Origin: JAVXTH01 sp036641395
Lineage (GTDB): Bacteria; Bacillota_I; Bacilli_A; Erysipelotrichales; Erysipelotrichaceae
Length of the DNA: 14,142 nt
NCBI GenBank assembly: GCA_036641395.1
Contig: JAVWEY010000038.1
Coordinates: 1-14,142 of the forward strand
Direction of reading: 5' to 3'
Shown piece by piece: positions 1-7,411 of the stretch. The translations under genes and the position numbers were made by a program. Each line of letters starts with the position of its first letter. Position 1 is the first letter of the stretch. Under the pieces are notes generated by a model. That model did no database searches and was not told the DNA's origin. It saw nothing but the letters and a program-made list of their open reading frames with translations.

Positions 1-34
1 TTCTTAGTTTTACCCCTCATACATTAAATAATTT

Positions 35-1390
35 CTATTTCTTTTTTTTAAAATATTGATACACGAATACATTTGAACTTAATGAGATAATCACTAAAAT
101 AATCAATGTAATATTTATAATTTGATTCTTTTCTTGTTCATTAACAAGTGCTTCATAAGTGGTTTGTGTTAGTGGTGCTGACATTGAAAATGGTTGTAAT
201 GTTTTTGATTCCTTTTCATACTGATATAACATTGCTTTTCCATCACCATCAATTAAGTACAATAAATAATAATTTTTAAAATACTGATCCTTAAATCTCC
301 ATCCCTCAATCTCTTGTTTATCTATAGATATTTTTTTGTATTCATATCCTTTCATATTTTTTAATTCATTAGGAATGCTTAGTATCGTATAAATTTTTCC
401 ATTGATTGTAATTTGTTGATAAATAGAAGTTATTTTATTACTTTTTTCATCAATAAGATAAAAGTTCTTTTCTCCTTTTTCATCTTCTAAATAGACAATT
501 GTTTTATCCTTATTTTTCCATCCATTTACATCTATTCCTTGATATTTTAAAACTGTTTTAGTGAAACCAGAAGGGGCAACGACAGCATCTAAATTGTTTA
601 CAAATCCTAATTTTTCTTCGTCAAATTTAATGAAGGTAGTTGGTTTCTCATCAACATAAACATCAATTAAGTATGTTTTTATTGCTTTGTTTTCTGCCAT
701 ACAAATAATCTCTATGACATTATTTCCTACTTTAAGAGAATGCTTACCATTTCCCTTTATACTTGCCTTGTTATCTTCAGCTTTTGCACTTATTTCTATT
801 TCCTTTATTCCTGCTGAAAGTTTTACTTTATAATTTGTTTCATTAGGATGAAATATAGGATTGAGTGAACCGCTCGAGAGTATCAGTGTTGATAGATTGT
901 TATTAGTAGATCTTTTATCATTAGGATTAACAACCTCCGGTAGTGGTTTACTTGGATTTGGTTTTACAGTTGTACCTCCTCCAGTATTACCACCTTGATT
1001 TGAACCAGTATTACCACCTGTATTTGTATCTCCACCAGTTGATGGTGCAATGATTGTAACACTACCAGAACCAATCACACGTCCACTAGCATCAACAGGA
1101 GGTACGACACTTGTATCAACAGTGTCCATTCCAATAAAGGTAATACTAGCAGTTCCACTTGCTCCTGCCTTTGCGGTTGCGCTAACACTTCGACCTCGAT
1201 CACAAAAATTGCTTGCACTAATAATGGTTGCATTGCTTGCGGTAGAGCGAACAGTCCCTTCAATACTTCCACATGCTACCTCAATTGTAAAATTACTATT
1301 TGGCGCTACATCCCCGGCATGAACATTAAAGCCAAACAAACCAAATAACATAGCAGTTGTAAGATAAATCCCTTTTGTTTTTGTTTTCAT
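35..1390 (-). CDS. Membrane-tethered surface protein with Ig-like and cadherin-like beta-sandwich domains
   Basis: This 451-residue protein is probably displayed outside the cell. It has a signal peptide (about residues 1-25, ending VHA/GDV). A beta-rich Ig-like domain at about 27-115 contains two cysteines (C40, C63). A Gly/Thr/Asn-rich linker follows at about 116-142. A cadherin-like beta-sandwich (PF12733 type) lies at about 163-246, with the family-typical LSTLILSSGSLNP start and a PNETNYKVKL strand. A further module of unknown family covers about 250-412. One transmembrane helix (about 424-446) and a KKKK tail anchor the C-terminus, leaving the domains outside. The gene follows the metalloprotease gene by 10 bases, and an AGGAG ribosome binding site (1396-1400) sits 5 bases before the ATG, so the two are very likely co-transcribed. 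The N-terminal domain is shorter than a standard cohesin (about 140 residues), so I do not call it one. Surface location is well supported; the ligand is unknown. Confidence 0.85.
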   Translation of the reverse strand: MKTKTKGIYLTTAMLFGLFGFNVHAGDVAPNSNFTIEVACGSIEGTVRSTASNATIISASNFCDRGRSVSATAKAGASGTASITFIGMDTVDTSVVPPVDASGRVIGSGSVTIIAPSTGGDTNTGGNTGSNQGGNTGGGTTVKPNPSKPLPEVVNPNDKRSTNNNLSTLILSSGSLNPIFHPNETNYKVKLSAGIKEIEISAKAEDNKASIKGNGKHSLKVGNNVIEIICMAENKAIKTYLIDVYVDEKPTTFIKFDEEKLGFVNNLDAVVAPSGFTKTVLKYQGIDVNGWKNKDKTIVYLEDEKGEKNFYLIDEKSNKITSIYQQITINGKIYTILSIPNELKNMKGYEYKKISIDKQEIEGWRFKDQYFKNYYLLYLIDGDGKAMLYQYEKESKTLQPFSMSAPLTQTTYEALVNEQEKNQIINITLIILVIISLSSNVFVYQYFKKKK

Positions 1391-1400
1391 TTCTACTCCT

Positions 1401-4400
1401 CTATTGAATAATTTTAGTTATATTCAAAATATCATTTTTTATTAATGCGTAATCCATTGATTTAATCGTATTACTTTCATCTACATCCCCGGCAACTTCA
1501 CTTGCTCCTTTGAGTTTAGTAATGTTTAAAATATCATTTTTAACTAAAGCATAATCCATGGAAGAGATTTTCCCATCCCCATTAACATCACCTTTAATTA
1601 CTACGGTATATCGATAAACAGCATGATTTGTTCCTTTAGTAGAAACAAAGATAACATCACCTGTTTTCAACATTGTTTGATTATCTACCTTAATTAAATT
1701 ACCGTTTTCATCATATAGATTTACACTGTAAGTATTTTTACAAGCAAGTGCATCCATTGCCTTAACTACTTTATTTTCTTCTTTTAATGTAAACCCGGTT
1801 AAGTAAAGATCTTTCATTTTAATCTTATTAGTGTTCATTGCAGTTTTCATATCACTTGGCATATTTTTTTGATCATTATTCTTAATCAAAACAAATTCAA
1901 TCGCCGTTATATAATCGCTTGCACTTCCAGCAATTTCTCCATCAAACTTCCATTCTTGCCATCCAACCGTATTATTATAAACGCGGTACATAAGCGAATA
2001 ATCAGATACCCCTTTAATAGAGAAAGTCACTTGCTTCATCTGTTTTCCTTCCGTACCTAAAGTCGTTGTATTCTTAATATTTGAATAAGTTATCCAATTA
2101 TCATCAATCAACATTTTCCCATTCAAAACAGAGCTTGTTGGTACGTTTTTTAAATTAATTTTTAATTGATCCAAACGTAAATTCGATTGAACGGTTCCTG
2201 ACGTATTTCCTTCACTTATAATGTTTTGCCAATCTTTAGTCTGTGGTTTTGATTGATAAGTAATGGTTGCTTCATCTATCGCTTTTCCACTTTGATAATC
2301 GGTTGTGAAGTCTTTTCCACTCACACTTACCTTAACTTCAATTGGCATCACACGACTACCTATTTGAATCCCAACTATCATTTGTGTTTCACCCGCTTGT
2401 TTGCCAGTTACTTTCTTTGAAGAGTCATCATATGCAGCAATACTTTTATCTTTAAATTCAACTGTACTTTTATATTTATCGTTTAAAGGTAAGGATACAA
2501 TTGGTAGATTAGCATTTTCAAATCCATCTAGTTTTAGTGAGATATCACCTGTTTTTTTATATCCAGTAATCCCCTTTAAATCCTGATTATTTAATGCTTT
2601 AGTTTGTCCTGTTTTATTAATATCGAAAGCACAGTTTTCAATCAGAGTTGAAGATTGAAAATCTTCTCCAATAAAGGCACCGATGTGATTAGTAGCACCA
2701 CTTACTTTACCATTAACAAAACTATCAATATAAGTTCCTTTTTGATTTAGTCCAACCATTCCGCCAACATTGTAACCACCACTAACATCGACACTTATTG
2801 CGCAGTTCTCGACAATGGCCACATCACCAACGGTACCTGCAAAACCTCCGACTCCTTGAAAAGTGTAGGCACCGCTTGTACCTTTTACTTTTCCATTAAC
2901 AGTGATATTTGTTGCTTTTCCAGAAAAATTTCCTGCAAGGGAACCGGTATGTCCATCGGTTAAACTAATAACATTAATATTTTCTAATGTAAAATCTTTT
3001 AATTCTGCTGTTGAATCAATTGAGTCAAAAAATCCACCACCATTTTTCACAGTTACATTACTCACTACTTTATTATTTCCATCCAATTTTCCTTTAAAAA
3101 TTGGAATAGGAATAAAATCAACACCAGTAAAATCTATATTTGCTCCTAGCTTATAATATTTATCAGGATTATTACGCATGATTTGAAAATCATTCACACT
3201 ATTCATAATATAGGGATCTACTTGCGTACCTGAACCAATTGTACTTGGCACTATTACATCAAATGTAATCGAATCGTTTGTTGCTTCTTTAATTGTTAGT
3301 TTAATCCCACTATTACTGCCATCACTATAAAACAATGTATTATTATCCCACCCCGCATTTGCTTCACTGATGGTTTTACCATATGTATTTCCCTTGTTTG
3401 GTAAGATAACTGCGTTACTAAGTGTTCCTTTCCCTTGACCAAGTTTTACTTCATCTGGTCGAAAGATATACATATAATCTTCAAGCCCATCCTCTTTACC
3501 AGTAATATTTGAACTACTTACATTATCATTGATACGATATGCAATTAAACCATCAGAACGTCCAACATTTGTACCAATTTCTTTTGTTTTTTCATAAAAC
3601 TCAATCACAAAATATTCTCCGTTATGTAATGGGCTCTTGATCTTAACCGCATTTTTCTCATTTGGATCCTCGTATTTTGCTTTGTTTAAGGTAATTGTAC
3701 TACTCGTGGTTTTTTCTTCGATTGGACTAGCCCATCGCAACATATCTCGACTCATTACCGCTGTTAATCCTTGTGGATTTCCAGCATTTGTGTCTGCCAT
3801 AATATCGTAGAATCCAACTGGCGCACCCTTATCATAACCTCGATATAAATCAGGTAAGCCAAGTGTATGTAAATATTCATGTTGAATTACCGCATAATTT
3901 GCGCGGGCTACTTGAAACTTTCCGTTCAAATTAGAATAAGAAAACGGACTACCTGGTTTTGAAGTATCACTTACACTGATTAAATTGTATGAATTTAAAC
4001 TTTTCCCTAATATTTTTGTGGAAGAGGAACTATCTGCTTTATGTGACCATAACAACTCACTCCACCCAACATCATCACGACTTGGTGCTTCCATAAAGAA
4101 AGTAATCGCATCAATATAACTATCGTTACCTGAATCAATTTGACTTGCTGTTAAGTTTTTTTCAATAGATGGCTTAACACCCAACAAGATTTCTTCAATT
4201 AATTCATTCTCTCTTGTTCCCATTTGTCCATATACATAACCATTTGGGTTTGTTGCACTTTGTTTTTTATAATAAGAACGGGGTTTACTAGACATATATG
4301 ATATAACTTTACCATCCTCATTCTTAGGAAAAAAACTTGTCGTTACATCTAATTTTTTATAACTATACTTATTGATATATTCTTTTAAAGGAATTATAGG

Positions 4401-4772
4401 TCTTACAACGGATGCAGAGGCAAGTAGTTCGCCACCTGTATTCATTATCATATCCGCTGCTTTTAAAGTGTTTTCATCATCTAAATGAGTTCCTATCTCA
4501 TCTGGAAATTCAACAAAAACAGAAATATAGGCAAGATTTTGAGTTGCTGATCTAGAACGCTTATTTAAAACAATTTGTTTACTAGTTGCCCTAGGTGTTA
4601 TTCCATACAATTCGCTATAATCTGGCAAATGCGTTATTAAATTCATATCAGTTGTTTCTTCATTAGAATGAACTTGATCTGTTTCATTTTCAGTTTTCGC
4701 AAACGTAGGCACAGGTAAAAGTGTTAACATTAAACTACCAATTAACAAGAATGCACGAATTCGTTTTTTCAT
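1401..4772 (-). CDS. Secreted M6-type zinc metalloprotease with GLUG, ChW and dockerin modules
   Basis: This is a 1123-residue exported protease. The signal peptide covers residues 1-25 (cleavage likely at TFA/K). The catalytic domain starts near residue 80 (YISVFVEFPDE) and carries the M6 (immune inhibitor A-like) signature H298-E-x-x-H302-x-x-G-x-x-D308-x-Y310, where the two His should bind zinc and Glu299 is the catalytic base. GLUG-type Gly-rich repeats lie at about 578-705. An Ig-like region spans about 760-820. One ChW repeat at about 925-963 has the GWQEW core, DGEIAG and AIEFVLI. The C-terminus is a type I dockerin (about 1061-1123) with two loops, DVNGDGKISSMD and DVDESNTIKSMD, each followed by YAL-x-KNDILNITK. 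Family knowledge says dockerins bind cohesins and ChW repeats bind the cell surface, so this protease is probably held at the surface. A GAAGGAG site (4781-4787) lies 8 bases before the ATG. It is the first gene of the operon. The substrate is unknown. Confidence 0.93.
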   Translation of the reverse strand: MKKRIRAFLLIGSLMLTLLPVPTFAKTENETDQVHSNEETTDMNLITHLPDYSELYGITPRATSKQIVLNKRSRSATQNLAYISVFVEFPDEIGTHLDDENTLKAADMIMNTGGELLASASVVRPIIPLKEYINKYSYKKLDVTTSFFPKNEDGKVISYMSSKPRSYYKKQSATNPNGYVYGQMGTRENELIEEILLGVKPSIEKNLTASQIDSGNDSYIDAITFFMEAPSRDDVGWSELLWSHKADSSSSTKILGKSLNSYNLISVSDTSKPGSPFSYSNLNGKFQVARANYAVIQHEYLHTLGLPDLYRGYDKGAPVGFYDIMADTNAGNPQGLTAVMSRDMLRWASPIEEKTTSSTITLNKAKYEDPNEKNAVKIKSPLHNGEYFVIEFYEKTKEIGTNVGRSDGLIAYRINDNVSSSNITGKEDGLEDYMYIFRPDEVKLGQGKGTLSNAVILPNKGNTYGKTISEANAGWDNNTLFYSDGSNSGIKLTIKEATNDSITFDVIVPSTIGSGTQVDPYIMNSVNDFQIMRNNPDKYYKLGANIDFTGVDFIPIPIFKGKLDGNNKVVSNVTVKNGGGFFDSIDSTAELKDFTLENINVISLTDGHTGSLAGNFSGKATNITVNGKVKGTSGAYTFQGVGGFAGTVGDVAIVENCAISVDVSGGYNVGGMVGLNQKGTYIDSFVNGKVSGATNHIGAFIGEDFQSSTLIENCAFDINKTGQTKALNNQDLKGITGYKKTGDISLKLDGFENANLPIVSLPLNDKYKSTVEFKDKSIAAYDDSSKKVTGKQAGETQMIVGIQIGSRVMPIEVKVSVSGKDFTTDYQSGKAIDEATITYQSKPQTKDWQNIISEGNTSGTVQSNLRLDQLKINLKNVPTSSVLNGKMLIDDNWITYSNIKNTTTLGTEGKQMKQVTFSIKGVSDYSLMYRVYNNTVGWQEWKFDGEIAGSASDYITAIEFVLIKNNDQKNMPSDMKTAMNTNKIKMKDLYLTGFTLKEENKVVKAMDALACKNTYSVNLYDENGNLIKVDNQTMLKTGDVIFVSTKGTNHAVYRYTVVIKGDVNGDGKISSMDYALVKNDILNITKLKGASEVAGDVDESNTIKSMDYALIKNDILNITKIIQ

Positions 4773-4825
4773 AAAAATATCTCCTTCATATATTAAGCCC
4801 CTTAAATGTTCTTAATTGTGGACCT

Positions 4826-4854
4826 ATATTATCAAAGAGAAATGCGTATGTAAA
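4826..4854 (-). promoter_or_regulatory. Sigma-A-type promoter of the metalloprotease operon
   Basis: On the minus strand, a -35 box TTTACA (4854-4849, five of six matches to TTGACA) and a -10 box TAATAT (4831-4826, four of six) are separated by exactly 17 bases. The expected transcript start is near 4818-4820, giving a leader of about 45 bases that contains the ribosome binding site of the protease gene. The call rests on consensus matching and position only. Confidence 0.6.
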
Positions 4855-4862
4855 ATAAAAAG

Positions 4863-4890
4863 ATTGAAATAAGGCTCGTCCTGTTTCAAT
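4863..4890. repeat. Inverted repeat just upstream of the protease promoter
   Basis: ATTGAAA (4863-4869) and TTTCAAT (4884-4890) are perfect inverted arms. Inner bases AAGG and CCT extend the dyad with one bulge and one wobble pair. It sits 9 bases upstream of the -35 box, where an activator or repressor might bind. It lies outside the predicted transcript, so an RNA role for this operon is unlikely. No regulator family can be named from it. Confidence 0.4.
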
Positions 4891-5367
4891 TGTGGTATTC
4901 ACATGTCTGAGTGTAAGATAGAAATGTCTAAAATTATTTTTTTGAGAAAAGATGTAAATATAATTTTTTATAATCATTCAAACAATCAAATTCAGCCATT
5001 AAAACAAGGAAGATTGCTTTTATATCAGCTCTATGTTAAATGTTAGATAAGAATCATTGATTAAAAATTCTAATCAGGTATTTATATGATTTAAAAGTCA
5101 TTACATATTCTGTATGTATTTATTCAATCATCTATTAAATAGAAATTTTTATATTTAATATCTTGTTACTTTTAATCACAATTTGGATTTATTTAATTTT
5201 AGAATGATTAAAAATAAGAAGACAATAAAGGCTTAAAATAATTATTTAGTAGTTTTAAAAGTAATCGTACATAACCTCGAATAATTGCTGGTAATCTCAA
5301 TTATTAGTATTAATATTTCCAATATATAAAAATTTTTTAAGAAAATATTATGAGTGCATATGAATAG

Positions 5368-5381
5368 ACAAAGCGCTTACA
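5368..5381. promoter_or_regulatory. Candidate CcpA-binding cre site
   Basis: Read on the minus strand, the 14 bases are TGTAAGCGCTTTGT, which fit the cre consensus TGWAANCGNTNWCA at 12 of 14 positions, including the central AAGCGCT. The site lies about 112 bases before the acyl-CoA dehydrogenase start and overlaps the -35 position of the proposed promoter. Such a place normally gives carbon catabolite repression by CcpA-HPr(Ser-P). Binding is inferred from the sequence match alone. Confidence 0.55.
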
Positions 5382-5390
5382 TTGTCGTTA

Positions 5391-5399
5391 TGATATACA
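5391..5399 (+). promoter_or_regulatory. Possible extended -10 promoter of the acyl-CoA dehydrogenase/fprA operon
   Basis: The bases TGATATACA form an extended -10 element (TG-n-TATACA) about 94 bases before the start codon. No good -35 box is found 16-18 bases upstream, which is acceptable for extended -10 promoters. TAATAT at 5402-5407 is an alternative -10. The cre box lies directly upstream. Confidence 0.35.
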
Positions 5400-5421
5400 A
5401 GTAATATGGATTTGTTATATA

Positions 5422-5483
5422 GAAGGAGGGATAACTTTTATAGAGAAGCATCATAATCATTGTCATAAAATAATAGAAGGAGG
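5422..5483 (+). promoter_or_regulatory. Duplicated ribosome binding site in the acyl-CoA dehydrogenase leader
   Basis: Two near-identical strong Shine-Dalgarno sequences occur: AGAAGGAGGG (5421-5430) and AGAAGGAGG (5475-5483). The second is the functional one for the dehydrogenase. It is 3 bases from the ATG at 5487 but 9 bases from the ATG at 5493, which favours the second ATG as the real start. The first has no ATG, GTG or TTG at a workable distance, so it looks like an orphan site. Confidence 0.5.
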
Positions 5484-5492
5484 ATTATGCAA

Positions 5493-7400
5493 ATGAATTA
5501 TGCTACGACCCAACAACAAGAACAAATACGTTTAAAAATTAGAGAATTCGCGGAAACAGAGATAAAACCAATTGCTTTTATGTTAGATCAAGAAAATGAA
5601 TTTCCTAGTGAAGCAATTAAAAAACTAGGAAAAATGGGTTACATGGGAATCCCTTTTCCAAAAAAATATGGAGGAGCTGGATTAGATGTTAATTCTTATG
5701 CCATTGCCGTAGAAGAATTAAGTCGTGTTGATGGTGGAACTGGTGTTATTCTATCAGCTCATGTTTCCTTAGGCAGTTGGCCAATCTTTGCTTATGGTAG
5801 CGAAGAACAAAAACAAAAATACTTAGTCCCACTTGCGAAAGGTGAGAAAATTGGTGCTTTTGGCTTAACCGAGCAAAATGCAGGAAGTGATGCAGGTGGT
5901 ACAGAAACAACTGCTGAATTAAAGGGTGATTATTATCTTTTAAATGGTGGTAAAATTTTTATCACAAATGCACCTGTTGCTGATACTTATGTTATATTTG
6001 CCGTAACAACACCAAATATTGGTGTAAAGGGCATCAGTGCTTTCATTGTGGAAAAAGGATGGAAAGGCTTTAGTTTTGGTGATCATTACGACAAAATGGG
6101 AATTCGCTCTTCTTCTACAGCTGAATTAATCTTTAATGATGTGAAAGTCCCAAAAGAAAACTTATTAGGAAAAGAAGGAAAAGGCTTTAATATTGCTATG
6201 GCTACCCTTGATGGAGGAAGAATTGGTATCGCATCTCAAGCACTAGGAATTGCCCAAGGTGCCTATGAACATGCTTTGGAATATGCGAAAGAAAGAGTTC
6301 AATTCGGAAAACCAATTGCGCAACAACAAATCATTTCATTTAAATTAGCTGATATGGCTACTAAACTTAGAGCTGCTCGCTTATTGATTTATAGTTCTGC
6401 TGAATTAAAAGAGAACCATGAACCTTATGGAATGGAATCAGCAATGGCAAAACAATATGCTTCGGATGTTTGTTTAGAAATTGTCAATGAAGCCTTACAA
6501 ATCTTTGGTGGAAGCGGTTATCTAAAAGGTATGGAAGTTGAGCGTGCTTATCGCGATGCGAAAATCTGTACGATTTATGAAGGAACAAATGAAATACAAC
6601 GAGTTGTTATCGCATCTCATATCATCGGAAAGGCACCAAAAGAAACAGGTAATCCTTTAAAAACTGGACATTTACCAATTACTGGCATCCGTAAAAAAAT
6701 GATTTTTAAAGAAGGCAGTCCACAAGAGCGTGTTACAAAACTTGTTGAAGCATTAAAGGGTGATGGTTATGACTTTAGTGTTGGCATTGATATTAATACC
6801 CCAATTGTCAATGCAGAGCGCGTTGTAAGTGCCGGCAAAGGTATTGGTGATAAGGCGAATATGAAACTAATGGAAACATTGGCAATTCAATCAGGTTCAG
6901 CTCTTGGTTCTAGTCGACCAGTTGCGGAAACTTTGAAATATTTACCAATTGATCGCTATGTAGGTATGTCTGGACAGAAATTCAAAGGTAATTTGTATTT
7001 TGCTTGTGGTATCTCTGGAGCTAGTCAACATTTAAAAGGTATTAAGGATGCTACTACGATAGTCGCAATCAATTCAAATGGAAATGCTCCCATCTTTAAA
7101 AATACAGATTATGGTATTGTTGGTGATTTAAAAGAAATACTGCCATTACTAAGTGCTGCCCTAGATAATGGATTACCAAAACAACCTGCTCCACCGATGA
7201 TCAAAATGAAGAAACCTTTTATAAAAAAAGAAGCACCATCCTACACACGTTATATTTGTAACGGTTGTGGTTATGAGTATGATTTAAATATTGGCGATAT
7301 AGAAAATGAAGTAACTCCAGGTACGACATTTGAATCTTTAGATGAAGAATGGACTTGCCCAGAATGTGGTGAAGCTAAAACTTCATTTATCGAAGAATAG
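5493..7400 (+). CDS. Acyl-CoA dehydrogenase / ETF-alpha FAD domain / rubredoxin fusion
   Basis: Residues are counted from the ATG at 5487; the start at 5493 removes two. Residues 5-385 form an acyl-CoA dehydrogenase of the short-chain, butyryl-CoA type, with AFGLTEQNAGSD flavin contacts and a CTIYEGTNEIQR motif whose E365 is the catalytic base. Residues about 410-560 match the FAD-binding domain II of electron transfer flavoprotein alpha, with a GKGIGDKANMKL turn, GSSRP, and LYFACGISGASQH near 503-515. Residues 588-637 are a rubredoxin with C591-x2-C594-GY, PGT-x-FE-x-L and C624-P-x-C627-G, enough for one Fe(Cys)4 centre. ETF-alpha domain I and ETF-beta are absent. Electrons would pass acyl-CoA to FAD, to the second FAD, to rubredoxin iron within one cytoplasmic chain. 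The next gene, 11 bases downstream, is a flavodiiron protein that normally takes electrons from rubredoxin. The exact acyl-CoA substrate is not readable. Similar fusions occur in annotated anaerobe genomes, but I know of no detailed biochemistry. Confidence 0.93.
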   Translation: MNYATTQQQEQIRLKIREFAETEIKPIAFMLDQENEFPSEAIKKLGKMGYMGIPFPKKYGGAGLDVNSYAIAVEELSRVDGGTGVILSAHVSLGSWPIFAYGSEEQKQKYLVPLAKGEKIGAFGLTEQNAGSDAGGTETTAELKGDYYLLNGGKIFITNAPVADTYVIFAVTTPNIGVKGISAFIVEKGWKGFSFGDHYDKMGIRSSSTAELIFNDVKVPKENLLGKEGKGFNIAMATLDGGRIGIASQALGIAQGAYEHALEYAKERVQFGKPIAQQQIISFKLADMATKLRAARLLIYSSAELKENHEPYGMESAMAKQYASDVCLEIVNEALQIFGGSGYLKGMEVERAYRDAKICTIYEGTNEIQRVVIASHIIGKAPKETGNPLKTGHLPITGIRKKMIFKEGSPQERVTKLVEALKGDGYDFSVGIDINTPIVNAERVVSAGKGIGDKANMKLMETLAIQSGSALGSSRPVAETLKYLPIDRYVGMSGQKFKGNLYFACGISGASQHLKGIKDATTIVAINSNGNAPIFKNTDYGIVGDLKEILPLLSAALDNGLPKQPAPPMIKMKKPFIKKEAPSYTRYICNGCGYEYDLNIGDIENEVTPGTTFESLDEEWTCPECGEAKTSFIEE

Positions 7401-7411
7401 GAGGCAATTAT

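Larger units (their letters stand above)
4773..5486. other. Divergent intergenic region between the protease and acyl-CoA dehydrogenase operons
   Basis: This 714-base AT-rich gap separates two divergent operons. The left end holds the protease promoter and its upstream dyad. The right end holds a cre box, a possible promoter and two ribosome-binding-site-like sequences. The middle (about 4900-5340) has no convincing gene. It contains one clean inverted repeat, AATAATTG/CAATTATT (5280-5287 and 5298-5305, 10-base loop), of unknown role. A 63-codon minus-strand open frame at 4786-4977 runs through the promoter and looks like a chance ORF. Confidence 0.7.

Noticed and set aside
1..34. Possible start of another minus-strand gene (ATG at 20-18, or GAGGGG as a ribosome binding site)
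   Set aside because: Only a few codons are visible and the sequence before the ATG has no good ribosome binding site, so it cannot be supported.
1050..1322. Plus-strand and alternative-frame open frames over the Ig-like domain of the surface protein
   Set aside because: They are frame shadows of the low-complexity Ser/Thr/Ala/Gly-rich coding sequence, and the real gene has signal peptide, domains and ribosome binding site.
35..1390. Cohesin domain at the N-terminus of the membrane-tethered protein
   Set aside because: The domain is about 90 residues against about 140 for known cohesins, and no cohesin signature could be recognised. It is kept only as a hypothesis.
4786..4977. 63-codon minus-strand open frame in the divergent intergenic region
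   Set aside because: It runs through the predicted promoter and ends at the protease ribosome binding site. It has no clear ribosome binding site or recognisable domain.
5058..5076. Weak inverted repeat TGATTA/TAATCA resembling part of a Fur-type box
   Set aside because: Arms are only 6 bases with a 7-base gap and do not match Fur or PerR consensus. This is expected by chance in AT-rich DNA.
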